Shown here piece after piece: positions 43,062 through 50,709 of a stretch of 64,000 nt of DNA. Source of the stretch: Lachnospiraceae bacterium G11 (lineage in GTDB: Bacteria > Bacillota > Clostridia > Lachnospirales > Lachnospiraceae); the NCBI GenBank assembly GCA_900103495.1, contig FMWZ01000017.1, forward strand, positions 1-64,000, in the 5' to 3' direction. Position numbers and translations under genes: made by a program. The notes under the pieces were generated by a model. It ran no database searches. It worked only from the letters and a program-made list of their open reading frames with translations, and was not told the DNA's origin. The number at the start of each line of letters is the position of its first letter. Position 1 is the stretch's first letter.

Positions 43062-43685
43062 ATGAACAACGGGTATAAGGGTTACACAGATGAAGAACTG
43101 ATTGTTATGCTCCGTGACGGTGATACTGCCGTCACGGATTTTATAATGGAAAAATACAAGAATCTCGTGAGAAGCAAGGCCAAGTCCATGTTTATCATAG
43201 GCGGCGATGAGGACGATCTTATTCAGGAGGGAATGATCGGTCTTTTCAAAGCAATAAGAGACTATGATTCCGGACGCGATGCCAGCTTTTTCACCTTTGC
43301 CGAATTATGTATTTCAAGGCAGATGTACAATGCAGTGCAGGCTTCGGGAAGGAAGAAGCACGGCCCCTTAAACTCCTATGTTTCCCTTTACTCCGGAAGT
43401 GAGGAGGATGAGGAAGGAAGCGGCAAACCTTTGCTCGAGACCCTTGCGGATATTACAGAAGATAATCCTGAGAAGCTTTTAATAGACAAGGAAAACTATA
43501 AGAGACTCTGGAAGAAGATAGAAGAGGCCTTAAGTCCTCTGGAAAATCAGGTCCTTGACCTTTATCTTACGGGAATGAGCTATGTTCAGATAGCCAAGGT
43601 CCTCGGAAGAGACGAAAAGAGTACTGATAACGCTTTAAACAGAATCAAGACCAAGGTTAAGAGGATTACGAAGGATGAAAAGTAG
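43062..43685 (+). CDS. sigH: Sigma factor SigH (Spo0H-like)
   Basis: A 207-residue sigma-70 family factor. Region 2 has LIQEGMIGLFKAIRDYD and FFTFAELCISRQMYNAVQ, region 4 has LSPLENQVLDLYLTGMSYVQIAKVLGR. In relatives SigH controls stationary-phase and sporulation entry. The gene order with cysS-mrnC-rlmB supports the name. The barnase-like gene starts 11 bases before its stop, an unusual neighbour. Confidence 0.93.
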   Translation: MNNGYKGYTDEELIVMLRDGDTAVTDFIMEKYKNLVRSKAKSMFIIGGDEDDLIQEGMIGLFKAIRDYDSGRDASFFTFAELCISRQMYNAVQASGRKKHGPLNSYVSLYSGSEEDEEGSGKPLLETLADITEDNPEKLLIDKENYKRLWKKIEEALSPLENQVLDLYLTGMSYVQIAKVLGRDEKSTDNALNRIKTKVKRITKDEK

Positions 43686-44214
43686 AATTAGAGCATTCTT
43701 TTTATCGCTGATACTGGTTTTTTCCGTGCTTGGTATCGGCTGCACAGCCGATCAGAAGACGCCTGAACCGGAAAAGCTGATTGAACTGCCGACTGGGGCA
43801 GTGACGGAGGCTCCGACAGAGACGCCATCCTTCGAGACTGACGAGTCAACTGCCGAAGAGGCCGCAATTGATGAAGCAGGCATTTATGACTCCGCTGAGG
43901 ATGTGGCTTTGTACCTTCACACCTACGGTAAACTTCCTTCCAACTACATCACCAAAAAGGAAGCGGGGAAACTGGGATGGGAAGGCGGAAGCGTTGAGCA
44001 GGTTGCTCCCGGAAAATGCATAGGCGGTGACTGGTACGGCAACTATGAAGGCCTTTTACCGGCCAAAGAAGGCAGGGAATATCGTGAATGCGATATTGAT
44101 ACCCTGGGTAAAAAGAAGCGTGGGGCCAAGCGCATAATCTACTCAAATGACGGGCTCATATATTACACAGAAGACCACTATGAAAGTTTTACTTTACTGT
44201 ATGGCGAGGAATAA
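43675..44214 (+). CDS. Barnase-type secreted ribonuclease (lipoprotein)
   Basis: A 179-residue protein: lipoprotein signal with VLGIGC (lipid Cys at about 23), an acidic Thr/Pro/Glu linker to about residue 65, then a barnase domain. It aligns well to barnase: LPSNYITKKEA (Lys27 region), VAPGKCIGGD, YRECDID with catalytic Glu73, KRIIYSND with Arg87, and EDHYESF with catalytic His102. All key residues are kept, so it should be an active RNase, anchored outside the membrane. The barstar inhibitor gene follows four bases later. It overlaps sigH and is probably expressed with it. Confidence 0.92.
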   Translation: MKSRIRAFFLSLILVFSVLGIGCTADQKTPEPEKLIELPTGAVTEAPTETPSFETDESTAEEAAIDEAGIYDSAEDVALYLHTYGKLPSNYITKKEAGKLGWEGGSVEQVAPGKCIGGDWYGNYEGLLPAKEGREYRECDIDTLGKKKRGAKRIIYSNDGLIYYTEDHYESFTLLYGEE

Positions 44215-44217
44215 GAA

Positions 44218-44490
44218 ATGAACGAATACACAATAGATTTAGGCTTTGTATTTTCAGCAGATGATCTTTATAACGAAATAGAAGCAATACTTCCCATTCC
44301 GGCGTATTTTGGAAGAACCTTGGATGCGTTCCATGATGTTCTTACGGATGAAGGCAGAAACTGGAAGATTACCTTTACCGGCTGTTCACCCTGTGAGGCT
44401 GTTCTTGGCAAGTATATGAGAACCTTTAAGAGAATGTGTGCCAAGGCCATGGAAGAAACAGGGACCCTCGAAATTATTTTTGAGGATTAA
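44218..44490 (+). CDS. Barstar family ribonuclease inhibitor
   Basis: A 90-residue cytoplasmic inhibitor. YFGRTLDAFHDVLT matches the barstar helix that blocks the barnase active site, with the two Asp (barstar 35 and 39) in place. It protects the producer from the RNase encoded just upstream. Length and placement are normal for the pair. Confidence 0.93.
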   Translation: MNEYTIDLGFVFSADDLYNEIEAILPIPAYFGRTLDAFHDVLTDEGRNWKITFTGCSPCEAVLGKYMRTFKRMCAKAMEETGTLEIIFED

Positions 44491-44505
44491 ATTTTCAAAT
44501 AATTC

Positions 44506-44534
44506 TTGATATTTTCTGAAATTTCTCATATAAT
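44506..44534 (+). promoter_or_regulatory. Predicted promoter of the EAL-domain gene
   Basis: TTGATA (44506-44511), 17 bp, TATAAT (44529-44534). Confidence 0.7.
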
Positions 44535-44593
44535 AAGGATACTACCCTTTGTCTTGTCAAAGCTTTATACAGCAGAAAGAACGAGGCAATATT

Positions 44594-46483
44594 ATGTGGA
44601 ATATTAGCTATGCGTATCCTACGCTGTTTATACTTATCTTCTTAATGGTGTTCTATTTTTCGCTGCCGAGAATTCCCATCAGGAGAAACAGGGTTTATGT
44701 GAATCTGCTTCTCATTGAAACCTTGTGCATTGCGACGGACATCATTTCAAGCTGGGTGGATAATAACTATCCCCAGATTTCCCCCTCTGCATTGTATATT
44801 ATTAACGGTATATATTTTATTACGTTCTTTATTCGCTCATGCACAGTCTATGCCTTTAATGAGGCTGTTTTGTCCGTGAATACAAGGGAGCACAAGCTTG
44901 TATACCTTCTTACGAGATTGCCGCTTGTTTTGGGCATAATCTGTATTGTTGTCAATCCCATTACCAATTGGATTTATTATGTCGATGAGACCGGATACAA
45001 TGACGGTTCCCTTTACGGCATTATATATATCATAGCGTTTTTCTATTGCTTTATTTCTTTCTCCATATTCGCGGTTTTCAGGCTGAGACTTCGAAGACGA
45101 AGATACAGATACTGCCTGTGGCTTTGCAATATGCTGATTCTTTCCGGGCTTATTTTGCGCCTTTGCTTCCCTAAATTCCTGCTGATGCATACATTCTGCC
45201 TTGGAGCCATATTCTCCTTGTCTGTTGCATTTGAGGATCCGGAAATCCATCTGGAACTGCACGGTACGGTTTTCAACGGTAAAGCTCTGAGAGATTACGT
45301 TGAGGAAAGATATGGAAAACTGGAGCACAGGGTTATTGGGATTACACTCTTTAAGTACTACGACATGAGAGACGTGTACGGCACGACTCAGATGGATGCA
45401 TGTCTTAATATGGTTGGCAGGTACCTTACCCAGACCTTCAAAAAGTGCCTGATTTTCTACTACAGAAAAGGCCGTTTTGTTATCCTCGGTCCCAAAGATA
45501 TGGATATAGAGGCGGCGGAAAAAGAAATTGAGAGCAGGTTTAAATCCACCTGGAGAACAGAACAGGCGGATATATATTTAAACATCGGCCTCAGATCCAT
45601 GGAACTGGAAGATTATGAGTACTCTTCAGATACAATTCTAAGTACTCTTGTCCGTGCTCTTAATGAAGCGGGAGAAAAGGGCGGCATTCTGAAAGCTGAA
45701 GCTGCCAGAGATGAATTTGAAAAGACAGAAAGAGAAACCGAAATCAAGCGCTGCCTTGAGAATGCTATAGATAAAGATAATGTTGAGATTTTCCTTCAGC
45801 CCATTATGGATTCAAAGTCCGGAAAACCTGTGGGAGCGGAGGTCCTTTCGAGAATAAGAGATGCAGAAGGGCAGATTATTCCCCCTGTAAGCTTTATTTC
45901 CATAGCTGAGAAGAGCGGACGAATAGTTGAACTTGGAGAACAGATACTGGAGAAGACCTGCCGCTTCATGAAGGAGTGGGAGCCTGAAAAAATGGGATTC
46001 AAGTGGATTAATGTTAATCTGTCTCCCGTACAGCTCATGCGTCAGGATCTGGCAGACAGATTTGAGGCCATGGTTTACAAATATGATATTAATCCGGATC
46101 TGATTCACCTCGAAATTACAGAGGAAACCCTTATCGATGCCGAGTTCATGGCAAGGCAGACAGGGGCTTTGTGCGATAAGGGCTTTAATCTGGTGCTTGA
46201 TGATTATGGGACCGGCTATTCCAATCTTTCAAGACTCAAGAGGCTCCCCTTTATAAATATCAAGCTTGATAAGAGCCTTGTATGGGACTACACCAGGAAT
46301 TCGGGACTCATTATTCCCAATATGATTAATTCTTTTAAAAACATGGGATTCTCCATAACTGCAGAAGGAATAGAAGATGAAGTTATGGCGGATAAGATGA
46401 GAGAAGCGGGGTGTGATTTCCTGCAGGGATTCCTGTATTCGAAGCCAATTTCGGTGGATGAGTTTATTGAGAAATACTCTTAA
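44594..46483 (+). CDS. Membrane EAL-domain protein with degenerate GGDEF
   Basis: A 629-residue protein: about seven membrane helices in residues 1-225, a GGDEF-like domain in which the signature is lost (KGRFVIL where GGDEF would be), and a C-terminal EAL domain. The EAL domain has AEVLSRIRD (EVL for EAL), NVNLSP, LEITEETL, LDDYGTGYSNLSRLKRLP, TAEGIED and QGFLYSKP, so all metal and catalytic residues seem present. It should hydrolyse cyclic di-GMP. ATG 44594 is preferred over a TTG 45 bases earlier. A diguanylate cyclase is present at 61557. Confidence 0.92.
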   Translation: MWNISYAYPTLFILIFLMVFYFSLPRIPIRRNRVYVNLLLIETLCIATDIISSWVDNNYPQISPSALYIINGIYFITFFIRSCTVYAFNEAVLSVNTREHKLVYLLTRLPLVLGIICIVVNPITNWIYYVDETGYNDGSLYGIIYIIAFFYCFISFSIFAVFRLRLRRRRYRYCLWLCNMLILSGLILRLCFPKFLLMHTFCLGAIFSLSVAFEDPEIHLELHGTVFNGKALRDYVEERYGKLEHRVIGITLFKYYDMRDVYGTTQMDACLNMVGRYLTQTFKKCLIFYYRKGRFVILGPKDMDIEAAEKEIESRFKSTWRTEQADIYLNIGLRSMELEDYEYSSDTILSTLVRALNEAGEKGGILKAEAARDEFEKTERETEIKRCLENAIDKDNVEIFLQPIMDSKSGKPVGAEVLSRIRDAEGQIIPPVSFISIAEKSGRIVELGEQILEKTCRFMKEWEPEKMGFKWINVNLSPVQLMRQDLADRFEAMVYKYDINPDLIHLEITEETLIDAEFMARQTGALCDKGFNLVLDDYGTGYSNLSRLKRLPFINIKLDKSLVWDYTRNSGLIIPNMINSFKNMGFSITAEGIEDEVMADKMREAGCDFLQGFLYSKPISVDEFIEKYS

Positions 46484-46502
46484 GATTTTTAAATTGTTTT
46501 AA

Positions 46503-46531
46503 TTGACAAAGCAATATGCGTTTGATACAAT
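46503..46531 (+). promoter_or_regulatory. Promoter of tRNA-Thr
   Basis: TTGACA (46503-46508), 17 bp, TACAAT (46526-46531), about 30 bp before the tRNA. Confidence 0.8.
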
Positions 46532-46562
46532 AGCATTCGGTGGTTGCAAGAGCAACCATTGT

Positions 46563-46635
46563 GCTGCTGTGGCTCAGTCGGTAGAGCGTCGCATTGGTAG
46601 TGCGGAGGTCACGGGTCCGATTCCCGTCAGCAGCT
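46563..46635 (+). tRNA. tRNA-Thr (GGT)
   Basis: A 73-nt cloverleaf: acceptor GCTGCTG with CAGCAGC, anticodon stem TCGCA/TGCGG with loop TTGGTAG giving GGT, T arm ACGGGTCCGATTCCCGT, discriminator T. CCA is not encoded. Confidence 0.95.
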
Positions 46636-46675
46636 CTCGCGATGGCATTAAGCCATGCGCATGCGAGTAATAAAT

Positions 46676-46712
46676 AACGGCCTACAAGTCTTGCTTGTAA
46701 GGCCGTTTTTTG
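46676..46712 (+). terminator. Terminator of tRNA-Thr
   Basis: AACGGCCTACAAG and CTTGTAAGGCCGTT pair with a TCTTG loop and T-tract. Another hairpin (CTCGCGATGGCA / CCATGCGCATGCGAG) lies just before it. Confidence 0.88.
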
Positions 46713-46720
46713 TTGCTCGT

Positions 46721-46775
46721 ATGCATAGGGCGTTAGCCCGTGGCGAATAGGACGCTGGCGTTCTATTCGCTGCAT
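46721..46775. repeat. Cruciform-like palindromic element
   Basis: ATGCA...TGCAT ends enclose two hairpins, GGGC-GTTA-GCCC and GCGAATAGGACGC / GCGTTCTATTCGC. The 55-base element lies between the tRNA terminator and the stop codon of the convergent gene at 46787. It might serve as terminator for that gene, though no T-run follows on the minus strand. Confidence 0.5.
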
Positions 46776-46786
46776 GGCTTAGTGTA

Positions 46787-47077
46787 TTACAGATAATCAT
46801 TATGACTCGGTATGAGTAACATATCTATATCATTTCTGATTTCTTCGGGCATCTCCAGTATAGCCTGGCTCACAGCATCCTTGCTGCTGCTGTTAATGCA
46901 GAAGATACAGGATTCATCCCTTTTGGAAAAGAATTTGGGTTTATTCCACTTAATGTAATAGGACACACCATGGTTAAGCAGATAGCTTTCCAGTTTCTGC
47001 TTTGCTCGCTTGGAGTATACCTTGCACAACTCGATTTCATTATTGACTTTAAGGGGTGTGTAGATGGTGGGTTCCAT
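46787..47077 (-). CDS. Small uncharacterised protein encoded after PBP1A
   Basis: A 96-residue soluble protein with a clear AAGGAG site, 12 bases after the PBP1A stop codon, so it is the second gene of that operon. KVYSKRAKQKLESYLLNHGVSYYIKW and the paired Cys in SCIFCINSSSKDA are its main features; the outline is compatible with a small alpha/beta domain. I do not recognise the family. Confidence 0.7.
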   Translation of the reverse strand: MEPTIYTPLKVNNEIELCKVYSKRAKQKLESYLLNHGVSYYIKWNKPKFFSKRDESCIFCINSSSKDAVSQAILEMPEEIRNDIDMLLIPSHNDYL

Positions 47078-47089
47078 ATTTCTTTCTCC

Positions 47090-49798
47090 TTAGTTTGTAG
47101 GCTGCGCAGCAGCGGCTGCAGCGGCAGCTGCATCTGCTCTTTGCTGCATTTCAATAAGCTGAGCCTGAATCTGTGCCTCAGCATCGGGACTTTCCATAAA
47201 TGCCCAGGTATGAGGACAGTAGTGAGTTCCGATAGGCACCTCTTCTCCGGTTTCGGGATCGATGGTGGTGGTAGGAACAACCTCTATCTGATTAAGGTTT
47301 CCGTTCTCATCAACACCGGCACTTCCTGCCTGAAGTACAGGGGGCTCAACGGGAATCATTTCTATAACACCTTCAGCCTTGAAGGGACAGCACTCTGTAG
47401 CAGGAAGATTGCTGTATAAGCAGTAAGCACCTGCAAAGTGTACGTCACAGGTTTCTGTGGGAACGGTACCCTCTTCAAAGTACTCCGTAATAAGTGTTCC
47501 GTCACAAAGTCCCGCAATAGGAAGTTTTCCTGACTTGGCACAGACAGTGGCCTGCACGATTCCCTCGGGAGCAGGTGAAAATCCCGGATCCTCATATCCT
47601 TCATGAACCTGTGACATTACAAGATTCCATAATTTCTTATGAAGCGTCTTGTTATCACCCTTCATGGGGATGTTGTTATCATAACCTTCCCAGATAGCAC
47701 ATGTGTAATAAGGTGTGAATCCGGCAAACCACACATCACGGTATTCATTGGATGTACCTGTCTTACCGGCGATGGACATGCCGGGGAATTTACACTGGTT
47801 ACCGGTACCCTGGTTAACAACGTCCTTCATGGCGCTTGTCAAAAGGAAAGCAGTGGTTTCTTTGAGAACTCTTCTTGACTGATCTCCTGTGTTATCAAGA
47901 ATAACATTTCCTTCTCTGTCCAAAACCTTGGTGTAAAGTTTGGGTGCATTGTAAACACCGTCATTTGCAATTGAAGCGTAAGCTGCAGTCATCTCGTAGC
48001 AGGTTACACCTTTGGTCAAACCACCAAGTGTAAGGGACTGAACTATATCTGATTTGATCTCGCCGCCGATTTCCTGATTCTCAACAAGAGTTGTGAATCC
48101 GAAGTTTTTAAGGTAATCGAATCCTAGCTGAGGAGTGATTACCGTAAGGTTCTTAACGGCAACGATGTTTACGGAGTTCTGAATACCGACTCTGACGGAT
48201 GTAAGACCGCCGAAACTCATATCATAGTTGTTAACCGGCGTACCGTCATTGTAGTTAAAAGGCGCATCGTTACGAACTGTGGCAAGTGTAAGCTGACCTG
48301 TATCGATACCGGGCGCATAAGTTGCAAGTACCTTAAATGTAGATCCGGGTGAACGGGTGGAGGAGGTGGCTCTGTTAAGAGTACGGCTTCCCTCCTTGGT
48401 TCCACGGCCGCCTACCATGGCAAGTACTTCACCGTTATGCTGGTTCATGCACACCATACTGATCTGGGGCTGAGGAGTGACAGATATTCTCTCACCCTGG
48501 AACTCAGCGTTATACTCGGCCATCATCAATTCTTTGTACTGTTCAGCCTTCTCTCTGGCTTCTTCCTGTGAAGGGAAAAGCAGATCAAATCCCCTGTCTT
48601 CATTCTCCTTGAAATACTTCTCCAGCATTTCGGTACTGAAGTTCTGGGAAGTACCGTCAGGTAATGTCAAGGTAAGCTGATATGATAAGAGCCAATCTGT
48701 ATTGGCAGGGAAGTTCTCCTCGTTGGTCATTACAGAATCCATGATTCTCTGAATACGTGAATCCTGGGTTGAGTAAATCTTCAAACCGCCACTGTAAAGC
48801 AAAGAATATGCGGTATTCTCGCTGTATCCTGCGGCAAGCAAATCCTTGTAGAGCTGATCTGTCAAAGCATCAACGAAATAGGATGTGGTTTCGTTCTTCT
48901 CCACAACCTGGTTGGCTGCCTGAATACGAGAATAAACATCATCCTTCATGGCTTCATCGTACTCATCCTTTGTAATATATCCGCAGTCCAACATGGCGTT
49001 CAAAACGGCCTCACGACGGTCGGCATTTGCATCGGGATGAGAGATGGGATTGTACTTTGAAGGATTCTTTGTGATACCGGCAATAACGGCGCACTCTGAA
49101 ACGGTTAATTCCGTAACATCCTTATTAAAGTATCTCTGGGATGCGGCCTGAACACCCAAAGTGTTCTGACCAAGGTTAATGGTATTTAAGTATCTTAAAA
49201 GAATCTCATCCTTACTAAGAACTTTTGAAAGCTCCAAGGCAAGGTACTGTTCCTGAATCTTACGCTTAACCTGATCGGAAAGGCCATCTTCCTCCATCCA
49301 TCCGGTGAAAACAGTGTTCTTTAAAAGCTGCTGGGGGATAGTGGAAGCACCCTGCTTCGTCTTAAAGCCTGACATTATGAATTTGTAAATGGCACGGCCG
49401 ATACCTGAAATATCGATACCGTTATGAACGTAGAAGTTCTTATCCTCGATGGCTACGAAGGCATGAGCTATATTGTCCGTAACTTTATCCTGAGTAATGG
49501 GAATTCGGTTGGAGTTCTGAGCCACAAGTTTGGCTATCTGGTTGCCTTCCGCATCGTAAACGAAAGTGGAGTATCCACTGGGAGCTACATCATTGGGGTC
49601 AGGGGTGGGAGAGTTATCAAGCACCGCCTTAAACATTCCGATACCGGCAGCTGCTCCCATAATTCCGACGCCGATGACAGCTATAATTATTAATTCAATT
49701 GCAAAGAGTCCAAGTTTGTTTCCCCAACGGGGACCGACAGCCTGAAGTCTGGCCTGTCTCTTCTTGACTCCTCTTTTTCCGTAATCCAAAATATTCAC
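47090..49798 (-). CDS. Penicillin-binding protein 1A, bifunctional
   Basis: A 902-residue peptidoglycan glycosyltransferase/transpeptidase. One membrane anchor at about residues 30-55; glycosyltransferase motifs FVAIEDKNFYVHNGID and GASTIPQQLLKN; transpeptidase motifs STFKVL (SxxK), SVN and KTGTS. The C-terminal ~130 residues contain several Cys and an Ala-rich tail of nine Ala near the end. It builds cell wall at the outer membrane face. Its promoter region at 49827 is divergent from yigZ. Confidence 0.95.
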   Translation of the reverse strand: MNILDYGKRGVKKRQARLQAVGPRWGNKLGLFAIELIIIAVIGVGIMGAAAGIGMFKAVLDNSPTPDPNDVAPSGYSTFVYDAEGNQIAKLVAQNSNRIPITQDKVTDNIAHAFVAIEDKNFYVHNGIDISGIGRAIYKFIMSGFKTKQGASTIPQQLLKNTVFTGWMEEDGLSDQVKRKIQEQYLALELSKVLSKDEILLRYLNTINLGQNTLGVQAASQRYFNKDVTELTVSECAVIAGITKNPSKYNPISHPDANADRREAVLNAMLDCGYITKDEYDEAMKDDVYSRIQAANQVVEKNETTSYFVDALTDQLYKDLLAAGYSENTAYSLLYSGGLKIYSTQDSRIQRIMDSVMTNEENFPANTDWLLSYQLTLTLPDGTSQNFSTEMLEKYFKENEDRGFDLLFPSQEEAREKAEQYKELMMAEYNAEFQGERISVTPQPQISMVCMNQHNGEVLAMVGGRGTKEGSRTLNRATSSTRSPGSTFKVLATYAPGIDTGQLTLATVRNDAPFNYNDGTPVNNYDMSFGGLTSVRVGIQNSVNIVAVKNLTVITPQLGFDYLKNFGFTTLVENQEIGGEIKSDIVQSLTLGGLTKGVTCYEMTAAYASIANDGVYNAPKLYTKVLDREGNVILDNTGDQSRRVLKETTAFLLTSAMKDVVNQGTGNQCKFPGMSIAGKTGTSNEYRDVWFAGFTPYYTCAIWEGYDNNIPMKGDNKTLHKKLWNLVMSQVHEGYEDPGFSPAPEGIVQATVCAKSGKLPIAGLCDGTLITEYFEEGTVPTETCDVHFAGAYCLYSNLPATECCPFKAEGVIEMIPVEPPVLQAGSAGVDENGNLNQIEVVPTTTIDPETGEEVPIGTHYCPHTWAFMESPDAEAQIQAQLIEMQQRADAAAAAAAAAQPTN

Positions 49799-49826
49799 CT
49801 CTTTAAAACATAACTATACGCACTAC

Positions 49827-49835
49827 ATTATACCA
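49827..49835 (-). promoter_or_regulatory. Possible extended -10 promoter of PBP1A
   Basis: On the minus strand TGGTATAAT, an extended -10 element, about 30 bp before the start; no good -35 is seen. Confidence 0.45.
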
Positions 49836-49898
49836 CACAAATTCACTAAATAAAGAAAATCTCTCAATCTTAAGGAAAACTTATGATATGATGTTGTC

Positions 49899-50540
49899 AT
49901 GGCTAATGAATACACAATTGTAACCAAAGGCGGCGTGGGTGAGATAGTTGAGAAGAAGTCAAGATTCATCGCAACCGTAAGGCCCGTATCCGATGAAAAG
50001 GAGGCTGCCGCTTTTATCGAGGAAATGAAAAAGAAATACTGGGATGCCAGGCATAACTGCTCCGCATTTATAGCAGGAGACGTTACCAGGTGCAGCGACG
50101 ACGGAGAGCCTTCGGGAACAGCGGGAAGGCCCATGCTTGAGGTGCTTATAAATTCCGGCCTAAAGGACGTTGCAGTGGTGGTGACGAGGTATTTTGGCGG
50201 AGTGCTTTTAGGTACCGGAGGCCTTGTAAGGGCCTATCAGGCCGCCGTGAAGGAGGGCCTTAAGAATTCCGAGATGGGCAAAATGAGCCCCGGTTGTAGA
50301 TACCTGGTTTTTACCGATTATAATGGCCTTGGTAAAATAAGATACGTCCTCTCCGAAGAGGGCATCGACCCGGATGACATTATATATAAGGAAGATGTGG
50401 AGATCCGATTTACCGCCTGGGAAGAGAACGAAAACAAGGTTTTGAAGGCCATTACGGAGTGCACTGCGGGAAAGGCCAAAACAGAGGAAATTGAGCGAGG
50501 TTTTTTCCTCAAAAAAATTGACAAGGAAACCTCGGTTTAG
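49899..50540 (+). CDS. YigZ/IMPACT family protein
   Basis: A 213-residue protein of the UPF0029 family. KKSRFIATVRPV, the RHNCSAFI and CSDDGEPSGTAGRP motifs and VVVTRYFGGVLLGTGGLVRAY are its hallmark segments, followed by a small C-terminal ferredoxin-like domain. The family has been linked to translation control in eukaryotes; the bacterial role is unclear. The promoter for mgtE lies inside its last codons. Confidence 0.93.
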   Translation: MANEYTIVTKGGVGEIVEKKSRFIATVRPVSDEKEAAAFIEEMKKKYWDARHNCSAFIAGDVTRCSDDGEPSGTAGRPMLEVLINSGLKDVAVVVTRYFGGVLLGTGGLVRAYQAAVKEGLKNSEMGKMSPGCRYLVFTDYNGLGKIRYVLSEEGIDPDDIIYKEDVEIRFTAWEENENKVLKAITECTAGKAKTEEIERGFFLKKIDKETSV

Positions 50541-50546
50541 TATATT
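50518..50546 (+). promoter_or_regulatory. Predicted promoter of the mgtE leader and gene
   Basis: TTGACA (50518-50523), 17 bp, TATATT (50541-50546), overlapping the end of yigZ. It gives a leader of about 135 nt before mgtE. Confidence 0.7.
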
Positions 50547-50581
50547 TATTTTTGGGTTTATTCCGCACAGAATGGACCTAA

Positions 50582-50689
50582 ATAGCATTTCGAAAGGTGG
50601 TGGTTTTATGAAGAGTCGAAGTACGAATACTGACAGCCCTGTTCCCCATATATGGGATAAAACCACTGAATTAATAGGAGAAATGCTAT
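50582..50689 (+). promoter_or_regulatory. Structured mgtE leader, candidate riboregulator
   Basis: ATAGCATTT (50582-50590) is the exact complement of AAATGCTAT (50681-50689), which contains the first bases of the mgtE start codon at 50688. Inside, GTGGTTTTAT (50600-50609) is the exact complement of ATAAAACCAC (50657-50666) and would hide the start of a small ORF at 50608. A CCCATATATGGG palindrome lies at the tip. The outline does not fit the M-box that I know for magnesium genes. I infer a leader in which folding or translation of the small ORF decides access to the mgtE start. Confidence 0.5.
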
Positions 50690-50709
50690 GGATGAGATTA
50701 AAGTATTAG
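50608..50709 (+). CDS. Putative 33-residue leader peptide overlapping mgtE
   Basis: An ORF starting at ATG 50608 after AAAGGTGGTGG and encoding MKSRSTNTDSPVPHIWDKT and further residues to a stop at 50709, 22 bases inside mgtE in another frame. Its start codon sits in a predicted 10-bp stem and its translation would open the stem hiding the mgtE start. Its position and overlap suggest a regulatory leader peptide or translational coupling. No protein evidence. Confidence 0.4.
   Translation: MKSRSTNTDSPVPHIWDKTTELIGEMLWMRLKY

Noticed and set aside
50547-50687. M-box magnesium riboswitch before mgtE
   Set aside because: The conserved M-box sequence blocks that I know are absent; the leader has a different fold built on two exact long-range pairs.
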